Shown piece by piece: positions 17,221-26,180 of a DNA stretch of 64,000 nt (positions are counted from its first letter, which is position 1; each line of letters begins with the position of its first letter). The position numbers and the translations under genes were made by a program. This DNA is from an alpha proteobacterium SCGC AAA028-C07 (lineage in GTDB: Bacteria; Pseudomonadota; Alphaproteobacteria; Pelagibacterales; Pelagibacteraceae), in the NCBI GenBank assembly GCA_000419465.1, contig ATTB01000003.1, positions 24,241 to 88,240 of the forward strand. Reading direction: 5' to 3'. The notes beneath the pieces are model-generated. The model saw only the letters and a list, made by a program, of their open reading frames with translations. It was not told where the DNA came from and made no database searches.

Positions 17221-18037
17221 ATATAGGTTCTGCAGTTACGGCCTCTTTTTTACCAAGCGCTTTATCCAATTTCTTTTTAGCATCCTCGTTAGTAAGCTGC
17301 ATTCCAATCGCCACCTCTCCTAATAAACGGTCATAAGCTTTTTCAAATAATTGTCTTTCACTGTAAGATTGATCAACTGGAATTTCACTATTTTTATTTA
17401 AATCTCTTACCACCTCTGCAATTTGATAAATTTCACCAGAGTTAATTTTTTGATCATATTCTTGAGCTCTTCTGCTCCACATGGTTCTTCTAATTTTTGG
17501 TTTTCCTTTTAAGATAGAGACTGCTTTATTAATTTGGTTTACGCTTGATATAGGTCTCAAGTTTCCCTGTTGGTTAACAGGGATTGTTAAAATTAATTTA
17601 TCTTTAGTTACCTGAATTTTATAATAAGTCATTTCAATGTCAGCAATCACGCTGCTTTCAATAGCAACGATTTGACCTACGCCATGTTTTGGATAAATAA
17701 CGTGATCTTTAACTTTATAAATTTTTTTATCAGATTCTTGTTTTGTAACTTTTGTAATTATAATTTCAGCGGCAGCATTTTGAGATGCCGTTAGAGGTTT
17801 TTGTTCCGATGTAGATTGTTGTGCAATTTTTTTTGTTTCAGGATTTTTAGGTCTGCCACGTTTTCCTTTTGGCTTAATCTCTACCGGAGGTTTTTCTTTT
17901 TTTTGAATTTCTTTTTTAGAAACTTCTTTTTTTAATGGTTTTTTCTCTAATTTAATTTTTTTATTTTTTTTAATATTTGATTCTTTTTTCTTATCTTGTG
18001 ATTTTTTATTCTTCATGATTTTTTTAAGAAATTCCAT
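17219..18037 (-). CDS. CarD-family transcription regulator with Lys-rich AT-hook N-terminus
   Basis: CarD/CdnL proteins bind RNA polymerase beta and stabilise open promoter complexes. The CarD domain runs from about residue 106 to 265 (YKVKDHVIYPKHGVGQIVAI, then the helical part with MWSRRAQEYDQKI). Before it lies an extension of about 100 residues, highly Lys-rich in the first 60, with an AT-hook core KRGRPK at 59-64. Ordinary CdnL is about 160-170 residues, so at 272 this is much longer. The start ATG at 18037 is the first available. It follows fdxA by 45 nt, a conserved alphaproteobacterial neighbour. Confidence 0.9.
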   Translation of the reverse strand: MEFLKKIMKNKKSQDKKKESNIKKNKKIKLEKKPLKKEVSKKEIQKKEKPPVEIKPKGKRGRPKNPETKKIAQQSTSEQKPLTASQNAAAEIIITKVTKQESDKKIYKVKDHVIYPKHGVGQIVAIESSVIADIEMTYYKIQVTKDKLILTIPVNQQGNLRPISSVNQINKAVSILKGKPKIRRTMWSRRAQEYDQKINSGEIYQIAEVVRDLNKNSEIPVDQSYSERQLFEKAYDRLLGEVAIGMQLTNEDAKKKLDKALGKKEAVTAEPI

Positions 18038-18081
18038 GGCGCTTAATATAGCATCCGATTAGTTAATACAAGCTTACAAGA

Positions 18082-18423
18082 TTATTTATTACCTGCACCA
18101 GGTTTGTCACTAAAGTATTTTTCTAGCTTGTTAGGTATATTTTTAAATTTATCTGCATCAGGAAGTGGATCTTTTTTTTTATTAATATTAGGCCATTTTG
18201 CAGACATCTCTTTGTTTAGCACTACTAACTTCTCAGTATTTTTATTTGTGTCAGGTTCGATAGCGTTGATAGGACACTCTGGTTCGCAAACACCACAATC
18301 AATGCATTCATCTGGATTAATAACTAACATATTCTCACCCTCATAAAAACAATCTACAGGACAAACTTCAACACAATCAGTTAGTTTGCATTTAATACAA
18401 TTGTCATTCACTACGTAAGTCAT
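18082..18423 (-). CDS. fdxA: Seven-iron ferredoxin, FdxA type
   Basis: 113 residues carrying nine cysteines at 9, 12, 17, 21, 25, 40, 43, 46 and 50, the spacing of Azotobacter-type ferredoxin I with one [3Fe-4S] and one [4Fe-4S] cluster. The C-terminal ~55 residues include [18 protein letters not shown], typical of alphaproteobacterial FdxA. It is a cytoplasmic electron carrier, and its partner is unknown. It lies between the helicase and carD. Confidence 0.94.
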   Translation of the reverse strand: MTYVVNDNCIKCKLTDCVEVCPVDCFYEGENMLVINPDECIDCGVCEPECPINAIEPDTNKNTEKLVVLNKEMSAKWPNINKKKDPLPDADKFKNIPNKLEKYFSDKPGAGNK

Positions 18424-18491
18424 CTATGATTTTATAAGAATTAATTGTTGTTAATAATATTATTATTATCTTTAAAAATACAGAGCATTAT

Positions 18492-20993
18492 TTAATTATT
18501 TAAAGATAAATTTTTTAGAGATGCAAAAGGGTTGTTGATATTTTTTTTAACATTATCTTTTTTAATTTTTTTCTTATCTTTGTGTTTGAAATCATAGCTA
18601 AATATATCTTTGTCTTTGGTTAGTTTTTTATAATTCATTAACTTTAATAATTTTTCAAAATCTTCTTTTCCACATCCTAGAAGATTAAGCATTTCAGAAG
18701 ATATAGCGAATTGATTGTTATTTGTTGAACTTAAGATTTTTATAAAAAGTTTTTCCAACATATCGACTCTGATTATATAGTTCTCAAAAGTTTCAAACCC
18801 ACATATTAATAAAAATTCTTTATTTTGTGTTTCAAAATTTTTTAAAAAATTTAATCCAAAATTTGGACATTTCTCTCTTTGAGTTTTATTATTAAAACAA
18901 TTCCAAAGAATTATTTTTAAGTTTACAGCTTTAGGCTTAATCATTAGGGGTTGATAGATGTGATATCTTCCAATTTTAATTCCAATTTTTTTAATATTAG
19001 CTCTTTGTTCTTTATCTAAATTTTTTAGTGAATCTTCTGCATCTAATCTTTTTAGTACTCCATGATTCTCAAATAATCTAAAACATAAAGCTCGAGCATA
19101 GCTATTTTCTAAATTAATTTTTGAAGTTTTTATTAAATCACTAAGGTGAAGATTTTTTTCTTTATCAATCCACTTTTCTAAATAATTCTTTAATTCAGTT
19201 TGCTCATCTACGTCTAGTGAGTCATCAATTAATAGTTTTATTTTTGGATTTAAATAATCTTTTCCTGGGATAATTGTTGCAATAGGATTTTCTTTCCAAA
19301 ATATTTTAAAATCCTCTTTTAATTGAAGAGCTGCAGTTTCAATGTTTTCTTTAACAATATTATTAATTCTTTTTTTTAATTCCTCTACAACTCCTTGACG
19401 AGCAGCTTTTTTCATAGACTTGATGTCTGTTTGAAGAGCTGTGCTTGAAAAATCCAAGTTAAGTCTCAAGCCTTTAATGGTGCCAATAAATTGTTTATCA
19501 ATTATTACTTCATCTTTTTCTGAAATTTGAGTTTCTAATTTTGCATCCTGTTTTAAATGCTTAGAAAGAATGCTTATTCTTCTATCAATAAAACTTTTTG
19601 ATAATTCTTCATGTAATTTTGCAGAAAGTTTATCTTCAATATCCTTTGTTTTAGCTATCCAATAATCACTATTTTCGACCCAATTCTTCTTATAAGAAAC
19701 ATATGCCCAAGTTCTTACATGCGAGATTCTGTTTGCAATCGTATCAATATTTCCAGATTCATTATCTAGACCACTTAATTGAGCGCGCATCCATTCATTA
19801 GGTATTTTTCCTTTATCAGAAACTAAGAATTCAAAGACTTTTCTAACAATATCAATGTGTTCGTTATAAGAACTTTTTGTAAAATCTGGTATCTGACAAC
19901 ACTCCCATAAAATAGAGAGATTGTTATTTTTATAATCAGTTTTAATTTGATTATTTTTTACTATTAAAGTTTTTAGTACATTTTCATCTAACAGATCTTT
20001 ATTTCTTAAAAGACTGTGGTCGTAAGGTTTTTGATCAAGACTATTCAAAAGACTTTCTATATTTGAAAAATCTAAATTAGAATTTCTCCAGTAAATATTT
20101 ATAACACTATCAAATTTATGATTCTCTAATTTATCTATTTGCTCAGGACTTAATTCGTCACATTTTCCTGTGATACCAAAAGTTCCATCATTCATGTATC
20201 TTCCTGCACGTCCAGCAATCTGTCCTATTTCTGTTAGACGCAGATGTCTATTACGCCTTCCATCAAACTTATTAAGGTTATTAAAACTGATGTTATCAAT
20301 GTCCATATTAATTCCCATTCCAATTGCATCTGTTGCAACAAGAAAATCAACATCACCAGATTGATATAATTCAACTTGAGCGTTTCTTGTTTTAGGACTT
20401 AAAGACCCCATAACTATTGCTGCTCCACCTCTTTGTCGTCTGACAAATTCTGCAAGTGCATAAACTTCATCAACAGAAAAAGCGATAATCGCTGTTCGAC
20501 CAGGAAGCCTAGATATTTTTTTATGACCAGAATAAGAAAGTTTAGAAAATCTTTCCTTAAATATAAACTCAACTTCTGGAACAAATTTTTGTATTATATT
20601 TTGCATAATGTTAGAGCCGAGAAACATTGTTAATTTGTCTCCTCGCATATTCAATAAGCGGTCAGTAAAGATATGACCTCTTTCATGATCAGCGCACATT
20701 TGAATTTCATCTATTGCAACAAATTCAGCACTAATATCGAGGGGCATAGATTCAACCGTACATAAAAAATAATCTGCATAAGGAGGAATAATTTTTTCTT
20801 CTCCAGTTATTAAAGCAACTTTTTCAATGCCAACTTTTTGAATACATTTTTCATAAACTTCCCTTGCAAGTAAACGAAGTGGGAGTCCAATAATTCCGGA
20901 ACCAAACTGAAGCATTCTTTCAATTGCAAAATGTGTTTTGCCGGTATTTGTTGGACCAAGAACAGCAATAATATTTTTTTCTGATAAAGACAT
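18492..20993 (-). CDS. SUV3-type superfamily 2 helicase
   Basis: 833 residues. Walker A GPTNTGKT at 13-20, the DEAD-like box DEIQM near 94-98, motif VATDAIGMGINMD and motif VI QIAGRAGRY place it in the SUV3/MgpS branch of RNA helicases. The C-terminal half has no motif I recognise, ending in a Lys/Asn-rich tail. In many alphaproteobacteria an S4 RNA-binding gene follows this helicase before fdxA; here only 68 nt separate them and no such gene is visible. RNA turnover is the likely role, by analogy with mitochondrial SUV3. Confidence 0.87.
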   Translation of the reverse strand: MSLSEKNIIAVLGPTNTGKTHFAIERMLQFGSGIIGLPLRLLAREVYEKCIQKVGIEKVALITGEEKIIPPYADYFLCTVESMPLDISAEFVAIDEIQMCADHERGHIFTDRLLNMRGDKLTMFLGSNIMQNIIQKFVPEVEFIFKERFSKLSYSGHKKISRLPGRTAIIAFSVDEVYALAEFVRRQRGGAAIVMGSLSPKTRNAQVELYQSGDVDFLVATDAIGMGINMDIDNISFNNLNKFDGRRNRHLRLTEIGQIAGRAGRYMNDGTFGITGKCDELSPEQIDKLENHKFDSVINIYWRNSNLDFSNIESLLNSLDQKPYDHSLLRNKDLLDENVLKTLIVKNNQIKTDYKNNNLSILWECCQIPDFTKSSYNEHIDIVRKVFEFLVSDKGKIPNEWMRAQLSGLDNESGNIDTIANRISHVRTWAYVSYKKNWVENSDYWIAKTKDIEDKLSAKLHEELSKSFIDRRISILSKHLKQDAKLETQISEKDEVIIDKQFIGTIKGLRLNLDFSSTALQTDIKSMKKAARQGVVEELKKRINNIVKENIETAALQLKEDFKIFWKENPIATIIPGKDYLNPKIKLLIDDSLDVDEQTELKNYLEKWIDKEKNLHLSDLIKTSKINLENSYARALCFRLFENHGVLKRLDAEDSLKNLDKEQRANIKKIGIKIGRYHIYQPLMIKPKAVNLKIILWNCFNNKTQREKCPNFGLNFLKNFETQNKEFLLICGFETFENYIIRVDMLEKLFIKILSSTNNNQFAISSEMLNLLGCGKEDFEKLLKLMNYKKLTKDKDIFSYDFKHKDKKKIKKDNVKKNINNPFASLKNLSLNN

Positions 20994-21006
20994 TTTTAGT
21001 ATTAAA

Positions 21007-21099
21007 TTTTTTTCGAGATACTACCTGTTGTTATCAGCCAAGAACAAAGCAGGCATAAAATATGACCGAATCACTCGAAAAAATGTTCTCATTTTTTTA
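21007..21099 (-). ncRNA. Candidate structured leader RNA upstream of the helicase
   Basis: In this 117-nt gap TTTTTTCGAG (21008-21017) and CTCGAAAAAA (21074-21083) form a 10-bp closing stem. Inside, CCTGTTGTT (21024-21032) pairs with AACAA (21043-21047) and CAGG (21050-21053) with a 2-nt bulge. On the minus strand AAAAAATG (21098-21091 region) can instead pair with CATTTTTT (21086-21078 region), which competes with the closing stem. The interior is richer in G and C than its surroundings. The same strand also contains a 23-codon ORF (21091-21020). It could be a riboregulator, an nlpC terminator plus leader, or chance. Confidence 0.35.
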
Positions 21100-21110
21100 A
21101 ATTTTTACAG

Positions 21111-21860
21111 TTATAATTTTTTAATACGCTTAACACACAATAGTGGCAATTTAGATTTTGAATATATTTTTTTAATAGTTTCTTTTATTCCCATCATAAC
21201 TACTTTTTTTCTAGCCCCAAAAGCATGTACTAGTTTTTTATTGTTTAATGCAATTGCAACATGACCTTTCCAAAATAACAAGTCTCCTTTTCTAATATTT
21301 TTGATAGTAATTTCCTTTTTAAAAAACTTTTTTTGATCTTTAGAATCTCGCGGACTATAAATATTATTAAATTTTAACAATTCTTGTACTAAGGCAGAGC
21401 AATCTATTCCTCTAGGACTGTTGCCGCCCCATAGATATTTTGTATTAAGATATAATTTAATATTATCAAGAAAATGCTTTGTTTTAAAATTTATAGGTTT
21501 AGCATTATTTTTTAAAATCCATCCAAGTGTTGTTTGAATAAAATTATTTTTATTATCTAAAATAGATATTTTGGAATTAAAAAATATTTTTTTGTTTGTT
21601 TTGTATTTATTAGTTGGTTTCTTATATAGATTACAATCTTTAGAAATAATCTTGTGTGTTTTTTTTCTTTTATCTAAATGCAAATCTTTAGCATCAATAA
21701 AACCTTCATACTTGTCGTAAGCTTTATATCCTTTATAAAATTTTCCAAATTTACTTTGAGTAATAAAATTTTCTCCTAAAAGAATTTGAGTAACAATCTC
21801 AGATTTTTTATTATTTTTTTTGTAAATATTTGCGATGGGGCTTTTAACTGTAAGCAGCAT
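21111..21860 (-). CDS. NlpC/P60 family peptidase
   Basis: 249 residues. The catalytic domain is C-terminal: Cys154 in WGGNSPRGIDCSALVQ, His200 in GDLLFWKGHVAIAL, and a further His212. Residues 1-120 resemble two SH3-like modules. There is no signal peptide, so it probably works in the cytoplasm, like gamma-D-Glu-diaminopimelate endopeptidases that process recycled muropeptides. It follows the EF-hand gene by 69 nt, downstream of the muropeptide permease AmpG, which supports a cell-wall recycling role. Confidence 0.86.
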   Translation of the reverse strand: MLLTVKSPIANIYKKNNKKSEIVTQILLGENFITQSKFGKFYKGYKAYDKYEGFIDAKDLHLDKRKKTHKIISKDCNLYKKPTNKYKTNKKIFFNSKISILDNKNNFIQTTLGWILKNNAKPINFKTKHFLDNIKLYLNTKYLWGGNSPRGIDCSALVQELLKFNNIYSPRDSKDQKKFFKKEITIKNIRKGDLLFWKGHVAIALNNKKLVHAFGARKKVVMMGIKETIKKIYSKSKLPLLCVKRIKKL

Positions 21861-21929
21861 ATTCTTATAGATCCTTTGGAATAATAACAGATATTTCCGT
21901 TATAAATAAAATATATTTTTTAGATTAAA

Positions 21930-22322
21930 TTATTTTTTAGGAGCTGGATCTTTTTTTTGTTCAGCTTGTTTCTTTTTAGCGTCTGCTTCTAATTTTTTTA
22001 ATTTAGCAATTGCAGCATTTTCTTCTTCCAGCGTAACAACGCCATCTTTACTTGTATCAGTATTATCAAATCTTGTTGCAGCGTCTTTTAAAGGATTTGC
22101 ATAAAATTCATCTTTTGTAATTTTTCCATCATTATCTTTGTCTATGCTGCTAAATATTTTTTCTAATTCTTTTTTATTTGCATCTAAATAATCTTGTCTC
22201 TTTAATGGAAAAGGAGATTTTTGAGCAGAAACTGTATTGCAGATTAATAGTACTAAAATAGTAGATAATAATATTTTTTTCACAAGCGAGATATATGCCC
22301 CAATGTTATTTCTGTAAATCAT
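21930..22322 (-). CDS. EF-hand calcium-binding protein, exported
   Basis: 130 residues. A hydrophobic segment at about 11-33 ends in VSA-Q, a plausible signal peptidase site. Two canonical EF-hand loops follow, DKDNDGKITKDE (61-72) and DTSKDGVVTLEE (89-100), then a Lys/Ala/Gln-rich charged tail. It presumably binds calcium in the periplasm; the partner is unknown. The start overlaps the AmpG stop (ATGA), so its translation is coupled to AmpG. Confidence 0.85.
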   Translation of the reverse strand: MIYRNNIGAYISLVKKILLSTILVLLICNTVSAQKSPFPLKRQDYLDANKKELEKIFSSIDKDNDGKITKDEFYANPLKDAATRFDNTDTSKDGVVTLEEENAAIAKLKKLEADAKKKQAEQKKDPAPKK

Positions 22323-23794
22323 TTTTTATTAATTTTAATAGTTTTGTTTATCCACATAATTAGCAATAGAACCGGCACTCCAATGATTGCAGTAAATATG
22401 AAGAATGTTGGATAACCAAAAAGGTTTACAAAACCTCCAGCATAACCAGCGATTAGCTTAGGTAAAAATAACATTGCTGAACTAAAAAGTGCATACTGAG
22501 TTGCGGTAAATTTTATTGAAGTTAGTGCTGAAAGATAGACAATAAAAGTAGCTCCAGCAAAGCCGCTCGCAATGTTGTCAGCCGTAATAACAAAGGCTAA
22601 AATTTTAACATCTGCAGTAACAAGGGCTAGCCAAGCAAATAAGATGTTACTTAATGCCGAAATTAATGCGCCAATAAATAAAGATCTCATTACTCCTAAA
22701 TGAACTGAAGCAAGGCCTCCAATAACGCCACCAACAATAGTAGCTATAGTTCCGAAGAATTTTGAATAGGTGGCTATCTCTGAAATTGAAAAACCTTTCT
22801 CTATATAAAAAACATTAGCCATTACTCCCAAGACTACATCCGAAATTCTATACAAGCCTATTAGAAGTAGAATTGATGTAGCTTTTGATCCGTATCTATT
22901 TAGGAAATCCAAAACAGGCTTCGCATACGCATTTTTTGCAGATTCTTTGTTAATAAATTTTATTTTGATTAAAAAAAATATAATTAAGGCAAATGTTAAG
23001 AAGCAAAAAATAATTTTAATAAATTCATTTAGAAAATTAACAATAGGATCTTTGCTATAAAATAAATCTGTAAAATATAAATAGCATAAAATAAATCCTA
23101 CAAGAGAAGCTAAAAAAGCAATAAAAAATTTAATTTTTTGATTAGATTTTTTTTCAATATTTCTTTTAATTTTTGGCTCAGAAGAATATAAAACAGTTAG
23201 GACTCCAAATAGCATAAGCAAAGCCATTATTTGGTAAACTTGTTGCCATACCTTTTGATTATAAATTTCTGTTTCTAAAAATGATGCAATCCATAAGCTC
23301 CCAGCTCCAGCAACGATCATTGCTATGCGGTAACCAGTTAAGTACATCGAAGATAGCGCTCCTTGTAAATTTTTTGAGGCAGACTCAATTCTAAAGGCAT
23401 CAAGTACTATGTCCTGAGTTGCGCTTGAGAATGCAATAAATATTGCACCAATTGCTGTGCATAGCAGAGAAGTTTTTGGATCTGTAAAAGAAATAAAAAT
23501 TAATGAAAGGATTATCATTAACTGAGACAACAGTAGCCAACTTCGTCTATGCCCTAACTTTCCTAGTATTGGTAATTTTAAATTATCAACTATAGGTGTC
23601 CAAATAAATTTAAATGAATATGCAAAACCAACCCAACTGAACAAAGTTATAGTTGCTCTATTTACCCCAGCTTTAAATAACCAAACAGATAGTGTAGAAA
23701 AAATTAGAAGAATAGGCAGGCCAGCCGCAAAACCAAGCAACAACATTCTTAACGATGTAGGATTTAAAAGCGGACTTAAATATGAAAATCTCAT
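22319..23794 (-). CDS. ampG: AmpG-like MFS permease (muropeptide import)
   Basis: 491 residues with 12-14 hydrophobic segments. N-terminal SLRMLLLGFAAGLPILL and the downstream FSWVGFAYSFKFIWTP and LDAFRIE match AmpG, which imports GlcNAc-anhydroMurNAc peptides released during wall turnover. A long hydrophobic insertion near the middle (about 215-280) adds two segments, as in the 14-segment AmpG proteins. EF-hand and NlpC/P60 genes follow, and a MurU-like gene is at 53.4 kb. Confidence 0.86.
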   Translation of the reverse strand: MRFSYLSPLLNPTSLRMLLLGFAAGLPILLIFSTLSVWLFKAGVNRATITLFSWVGFAYSFKFIWTPIVDNLKLPILGKLGHRRSWLLLSQLMIILSLIFISFTDPKTSLLCTAIGAIFIAFSSATQDIVLDAFRIESASKNLQGALSSMYLTGYRIAMIVAGAGSLWIASFLETEIYNQKVWQQVYQIMALLMLFGVLTVLYSSEPKIKRNIEKKSNQKIKFFIAFLASLVGFILCYLYFTDLFYSKDPIVNFLNEFIKIIFCFLTFALIIFFLIKIKFINKESAKNAYAKPVLDFLNRYGSKATSILLLIGLYRISDVVLGVMANVFYIEKGFSISEIATYSKFFGTIATIVGGVIGGLASVHLGVMRSLFIGALISALSNILFAWLALVTADVKILAFVITADNIASGFAGATFIVYLSALTSIKFTATQYALFSSAMLFLPKLIAGYAGGFVNLFGYPTFFIFTAIIGVPVLLLIMWINKTIKINKK

Positions 23795-23836
23795 TAGTAA
23801 ATAATTTATTTTTTTTTACAGAGAATATAAAGAAAA

Positions 23837-24358
23837 CTATTTAAGCGTACTTAAATATGCAATTAGATTTGCTCTCTCTTCATCTTTTGCAATACCAGCA
23901 AAAGCCATTTTAGTTCCTTTAAGATAATCAGCGGGCTTATATAAAAACCCGTTTAGCTCTTCAACTGACCAAGCTTTACCATGAGCAGCGAGTGCAGATG
24001 AGTATTTAAACTCCGGATGCGAACCAGATTTTTTACCAACAATCCCCCACATTGGAGGACCAATTTTCGATGCACCCCCACTTACATTAGTGTGACAAGC
24101 TGCACATTTCTTAAATGCATTTTCACCTGCTGCAACATTTGCTGTTGCTAATAAGACTTTTATATCGGCTAATTTTTCTTCTTTTTTTACTTCGCCTTTA
24201 GCAGTAGATTTTGTTTCTGCCACACCTTCAATTTTGTAACCTTGAGTCTCAGGTTTTTTTACACGATAAATAGAATCTCCAAATTGATTTAAACCAATTA
24301 CTAATAAAGCAACAACTAGTACTGCTGCAGCAATTTTATTAAATTCAAAACTGTCCAT
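23837..24358 (-). CDS. Membrane-anchored class I cytochrome c
   Basis: 173 residues. An N-terminal membrane anchor at about 8-25, a charged linker, then a cytochrome c domain with CAACH (85-89) and a Met ligand in LKGTKMAFAG. This matches the alphaproteobacterial CycM/cytochrome c552 type that shuttles electrons between the bc1 complex and the terminal oxidase. It is divergent from kdsB and lies upstream of ampG on the same strand with 42 nt between. Confidence 0.9.
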   Translation of the reverse strand: MDSFEFNKIAAAVLVVALLVIGLNQFGDSIYRVKKPETQGYKIEGVAETKSTAKGEVKKEEKLADIKVLLATANVAAGENAFKKCAACHTNVSGGASKIGPPMWGIVGKKSGSHPEFKYSSALAAHGKAWSVEELNGFLYKPADYLKGTKMAFAGIAKDEERANLIAYLSTLK

Positions 24359-24433
24359 ATTCTAGTGATTTTTATAATCTAAATTGTATAACATCATAAT
24401 CTTTAAAGTAAAAATTTTTTTTTAAAATCTATT

Positions 24434-24456
24434 TTATGCGTCTTACAGTCGCATAA
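24434..24456. promoter_or_regulatory. Inverted repeat upstream of kdsB
   Basis: TTATGCG (24434-24440) and CGCATAA (24450-24456) form a perfect 7-bp inverted repeat with a 9-nt centre, ending 8 nt before the kdsB ATG at 24465. It could be an operator or a hairpin that blocks the start region. No known regulator site is recognised. Confidence 0.35.
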
Positions 24457-24464
24457 TTTTAATT

Positions 24465-25202
24465 ATGAACAATACTGTTATTTTAATACCAAGCCATTTA
24501 CGAGCAACCAGATTACCTAATAAACCTTTATTGTTAATTAATAATAAACCTATGATTGTTCATTGTTGGCAGAGAGCAATCGATAGTAAAATTGGAGAAG
24601 TGTATGTTGCAACAGCAGACGAGGAAATTGCCAAAGTTATTAAAGACGTTGGTGGGAAAAGTATTTTAACTAGTAAAGAACATAAAACAGGCTCAGATAG
24701 AATTTTTGAAGCTATAGAAAAAAATTTTTCTAAAAAACCAAATAATATTATTAATCTACAAGGTGACATGCCAAACATTGATCCTTCAGCAATAAAACTA
24801 TTAGATAAATTTATGAATAATAATTCTTATCAAATAGCAACTCTTGCCACAGAACTAAATTCTACAAAAGATTTAGAAAATAAAAATATTGTAAAAGTTG
24901 AAACTAAAAAAGAAATGCAAAGAAATAGTTTTGATAATGCATTAGATTTTTTTAGATTAAAAAATATTAATAAAGGTAATTTTTATTATCATCATGTTGG
25001 TATTTATGGTTATCAATACGAAACATTAAAAAAATTTATTTCTTTTAAAAGAAGTGATAATGAAATTAATAGAAGCTTAGAGCAAATGCGTGCAATGGAT
25101 AACGATATATCCATAAGCGTAGGTTTAACGGATTCTTATCCTTTAGGTGTCGATACTATTGAAGATTTAGAAGAAATAAGAAATATTATGAAAAATGGCT
25201 AA
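24465..25202 (+). CDS. kdsB: CMP-KDO synthetase (3-deoxy-manno-octulosonate cytidylyltransferase)
   Basis: Activates KDO with CTP for lipopolysaccharide inner core synthesis. 245 residues: IPSHLRATRLPNKPLLLINN at the N-terminus, VATADEEIA, TGSDRIFEA, NLQGDMPNIDP, and HVGIYGYQ followed by LEQMRAMDN. All are family hallmarks. It implies an LPS-bearing outer membrane. It overlaps pheA by 8 nt. Confidence 0.94.
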   Translation: MNNTVILIPSHLRATRLPNKPLLLINNKPMIVHCWQRAIDSKIGEVYVATADEEIAKVIKDVGGKSILTSKEHKTGSDRIFEAIEKNFSKKPNNIINLQGDMPNIDPSAIKLLDKFMNNNSYQIATLATELNSTKDLENKNIVKVETKKEMQRNSFDNALDFFRLKNINKGNFYYHHVGIYGYQYETLKKFISFKRSDNEINRSLEQMRAMDNDISISVGLTDSYPLGVDTIEDLEEIRNIMKNG

Positions 25203-26031
25203 TAAAATAATTATACAAGGCGAACAGGGCGCTTATTCGCATTTAGCGGCAGTAAAGATTTTTAAAAATCCCGACATGATATGCTGCAAGACCTTTGAAG
25301 ATGCTTTCGTTAAAACTAAAAGCATTAAAAATAGTAAATTATTAATTCCAATTGAAAATTCTATAGCGGGTAAAGTTGCAGATGTTCATTACTTATTATC
25401 TTCCTCTAGATTAAAAATAGAAGGAGAGCATTATCAAAAAGTTGAACACTGTTTATTAGGATTAAAAGACGTCTCTATTAAACAAATAGAAACTGTAAGA
25501 AGCCACGCTCAGGCAATTGGGCAGTGTAAGAAAAATATTTATAAATTAAAATTACAGCCAATTGTAGCCGCCGATACAGCCGGCTCAGCAAAATACATTT
25601 CTGAACATCAAATAGAATCCGAATCTGCTATTGCTTCAGCTCTTGCTGCAAAGATTTATGGATTGAAGATTTTAAAGAAAAATTTTGAAGATTTAAAAGG
25701 TAACGTTACAAGATTTTTAATCATGTCTGCTTCTGCAAGACCAAAGTTATATAAAAAAAATAAGAAATATATTACTTCATGTATTTTTCGCCTAAAAAGC
25801 GTGCCATCGGCATTGCATAAGGCCTTAGGAGGCTTTGCTGAGAATAAAGTTAATCTTACAAAGCTTGAAAGTTTTTCAACTGGCAATTCTTTTAAACAGG
25901 TAAGTTTTTATCTTGATATTGAAGGGCATATTGAAAACTTAGCAGTAAAGAAAGCTCTAACTATTTTAAAAAAACATACTGAAAAATTAGATATTTTAGG
26001 TGTTTATTTTGCCAATTCATTTAGATATTAA
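25195..26031 (+). CDS. pheA: Prephenate dehydratase
   Basis: Converts prephenate to phenylpyruvate for phenylalanine synthesis. The catalytic domain shows GEQGAYSHLAA, IPIENSIAG and GNVTRFLIM; a C-terminal ACT domain from about residue 190 has LTKLESFSTGNSFKQVSFYL, the site for phenylalanine feedback. 278 residues, with no chorismate mutase part. kdsB-pheA adjacency and overlap suggest an operon. Confidence 0.94.
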   Translation: MANKIIIQGEQGAYSHLAAVKIFKNPDMICCKTFEDAFVKTKSIKNSKLLIPIENSIAGKVADVHYLLSSSRLKIEGEHYQKVEHCLLGLKDVSIKQIETVRSHAQAIGQCKKNIYKLKLQPIVAADTAGSAKYISEHQIESESAIASALAAKIYGLKILKKNFEDLKGNVTRFLIMSASARPKLYKKNKKYITSCIFRLKSVPSALHKALGGFAENKVNLTKLESFSTGNSFKQVSFYLDIEGHIENLAVKKALTILKKHTEKLDILGVYFANSFRY

Positions 26032-26043
26032 AATTATTATAGC

Positions 26044-26074
26044 TGTCGTTTTTTTTTAATTATCTTGTTATAAT
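26044..26074 (+). promoter_or_regulatory. Promoter of SRP RNA
   Basis: A consensus -10 TATAAT at 26069-26074 lies 5-6 nt before the first base of the SRP RNA near 26080. The -35 region is weak; TGTCGT at 26044-26049 with 19-bp spacing is the best candidate. Confidence 0.6.
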
Positions 26075-26079
26075 ATTTT

Positions 26080-26173
26080 GGGAGATTGGTGGCAGGTGGA
26101 GGTTACGCTAATCCGGTCAGGTCCGAAAGGAAGCAGCCGTAACGATAATTTTTCAGGTTGTCCTCAGTCTCCC
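26080..26173 (+). ncRNA. ffs: Signal recognition particle RNA (4.5S, small bacterial type)
   Basis: The terminal stem GGGAGATTGG (26080-26089) pairs with the 3' CAGTCTCCC ending at 26173. The Ffh-binding domain is GGTCAGGTCC-GAAA-GGAAGCAGCC at 26115-26138, the universal signature with its tetraloop. Six T follow at 26175-26180, and the next base is the dnaX ATG. The arrangement ffs-dnaX is conserved in many bacteria. Confidence 0.93.
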
Positions 26174-26180
26174 GTTTTTT

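Noticed and set aside
21020..21091. 23-codon minus-strand ORF (MRTFFRVIRSYFMPALF...) ahead of the helicase
   Set aside because: No ribosome-binding site, and its bases are better explained by the hairpins; kept only as a remark under the candidate RNA.
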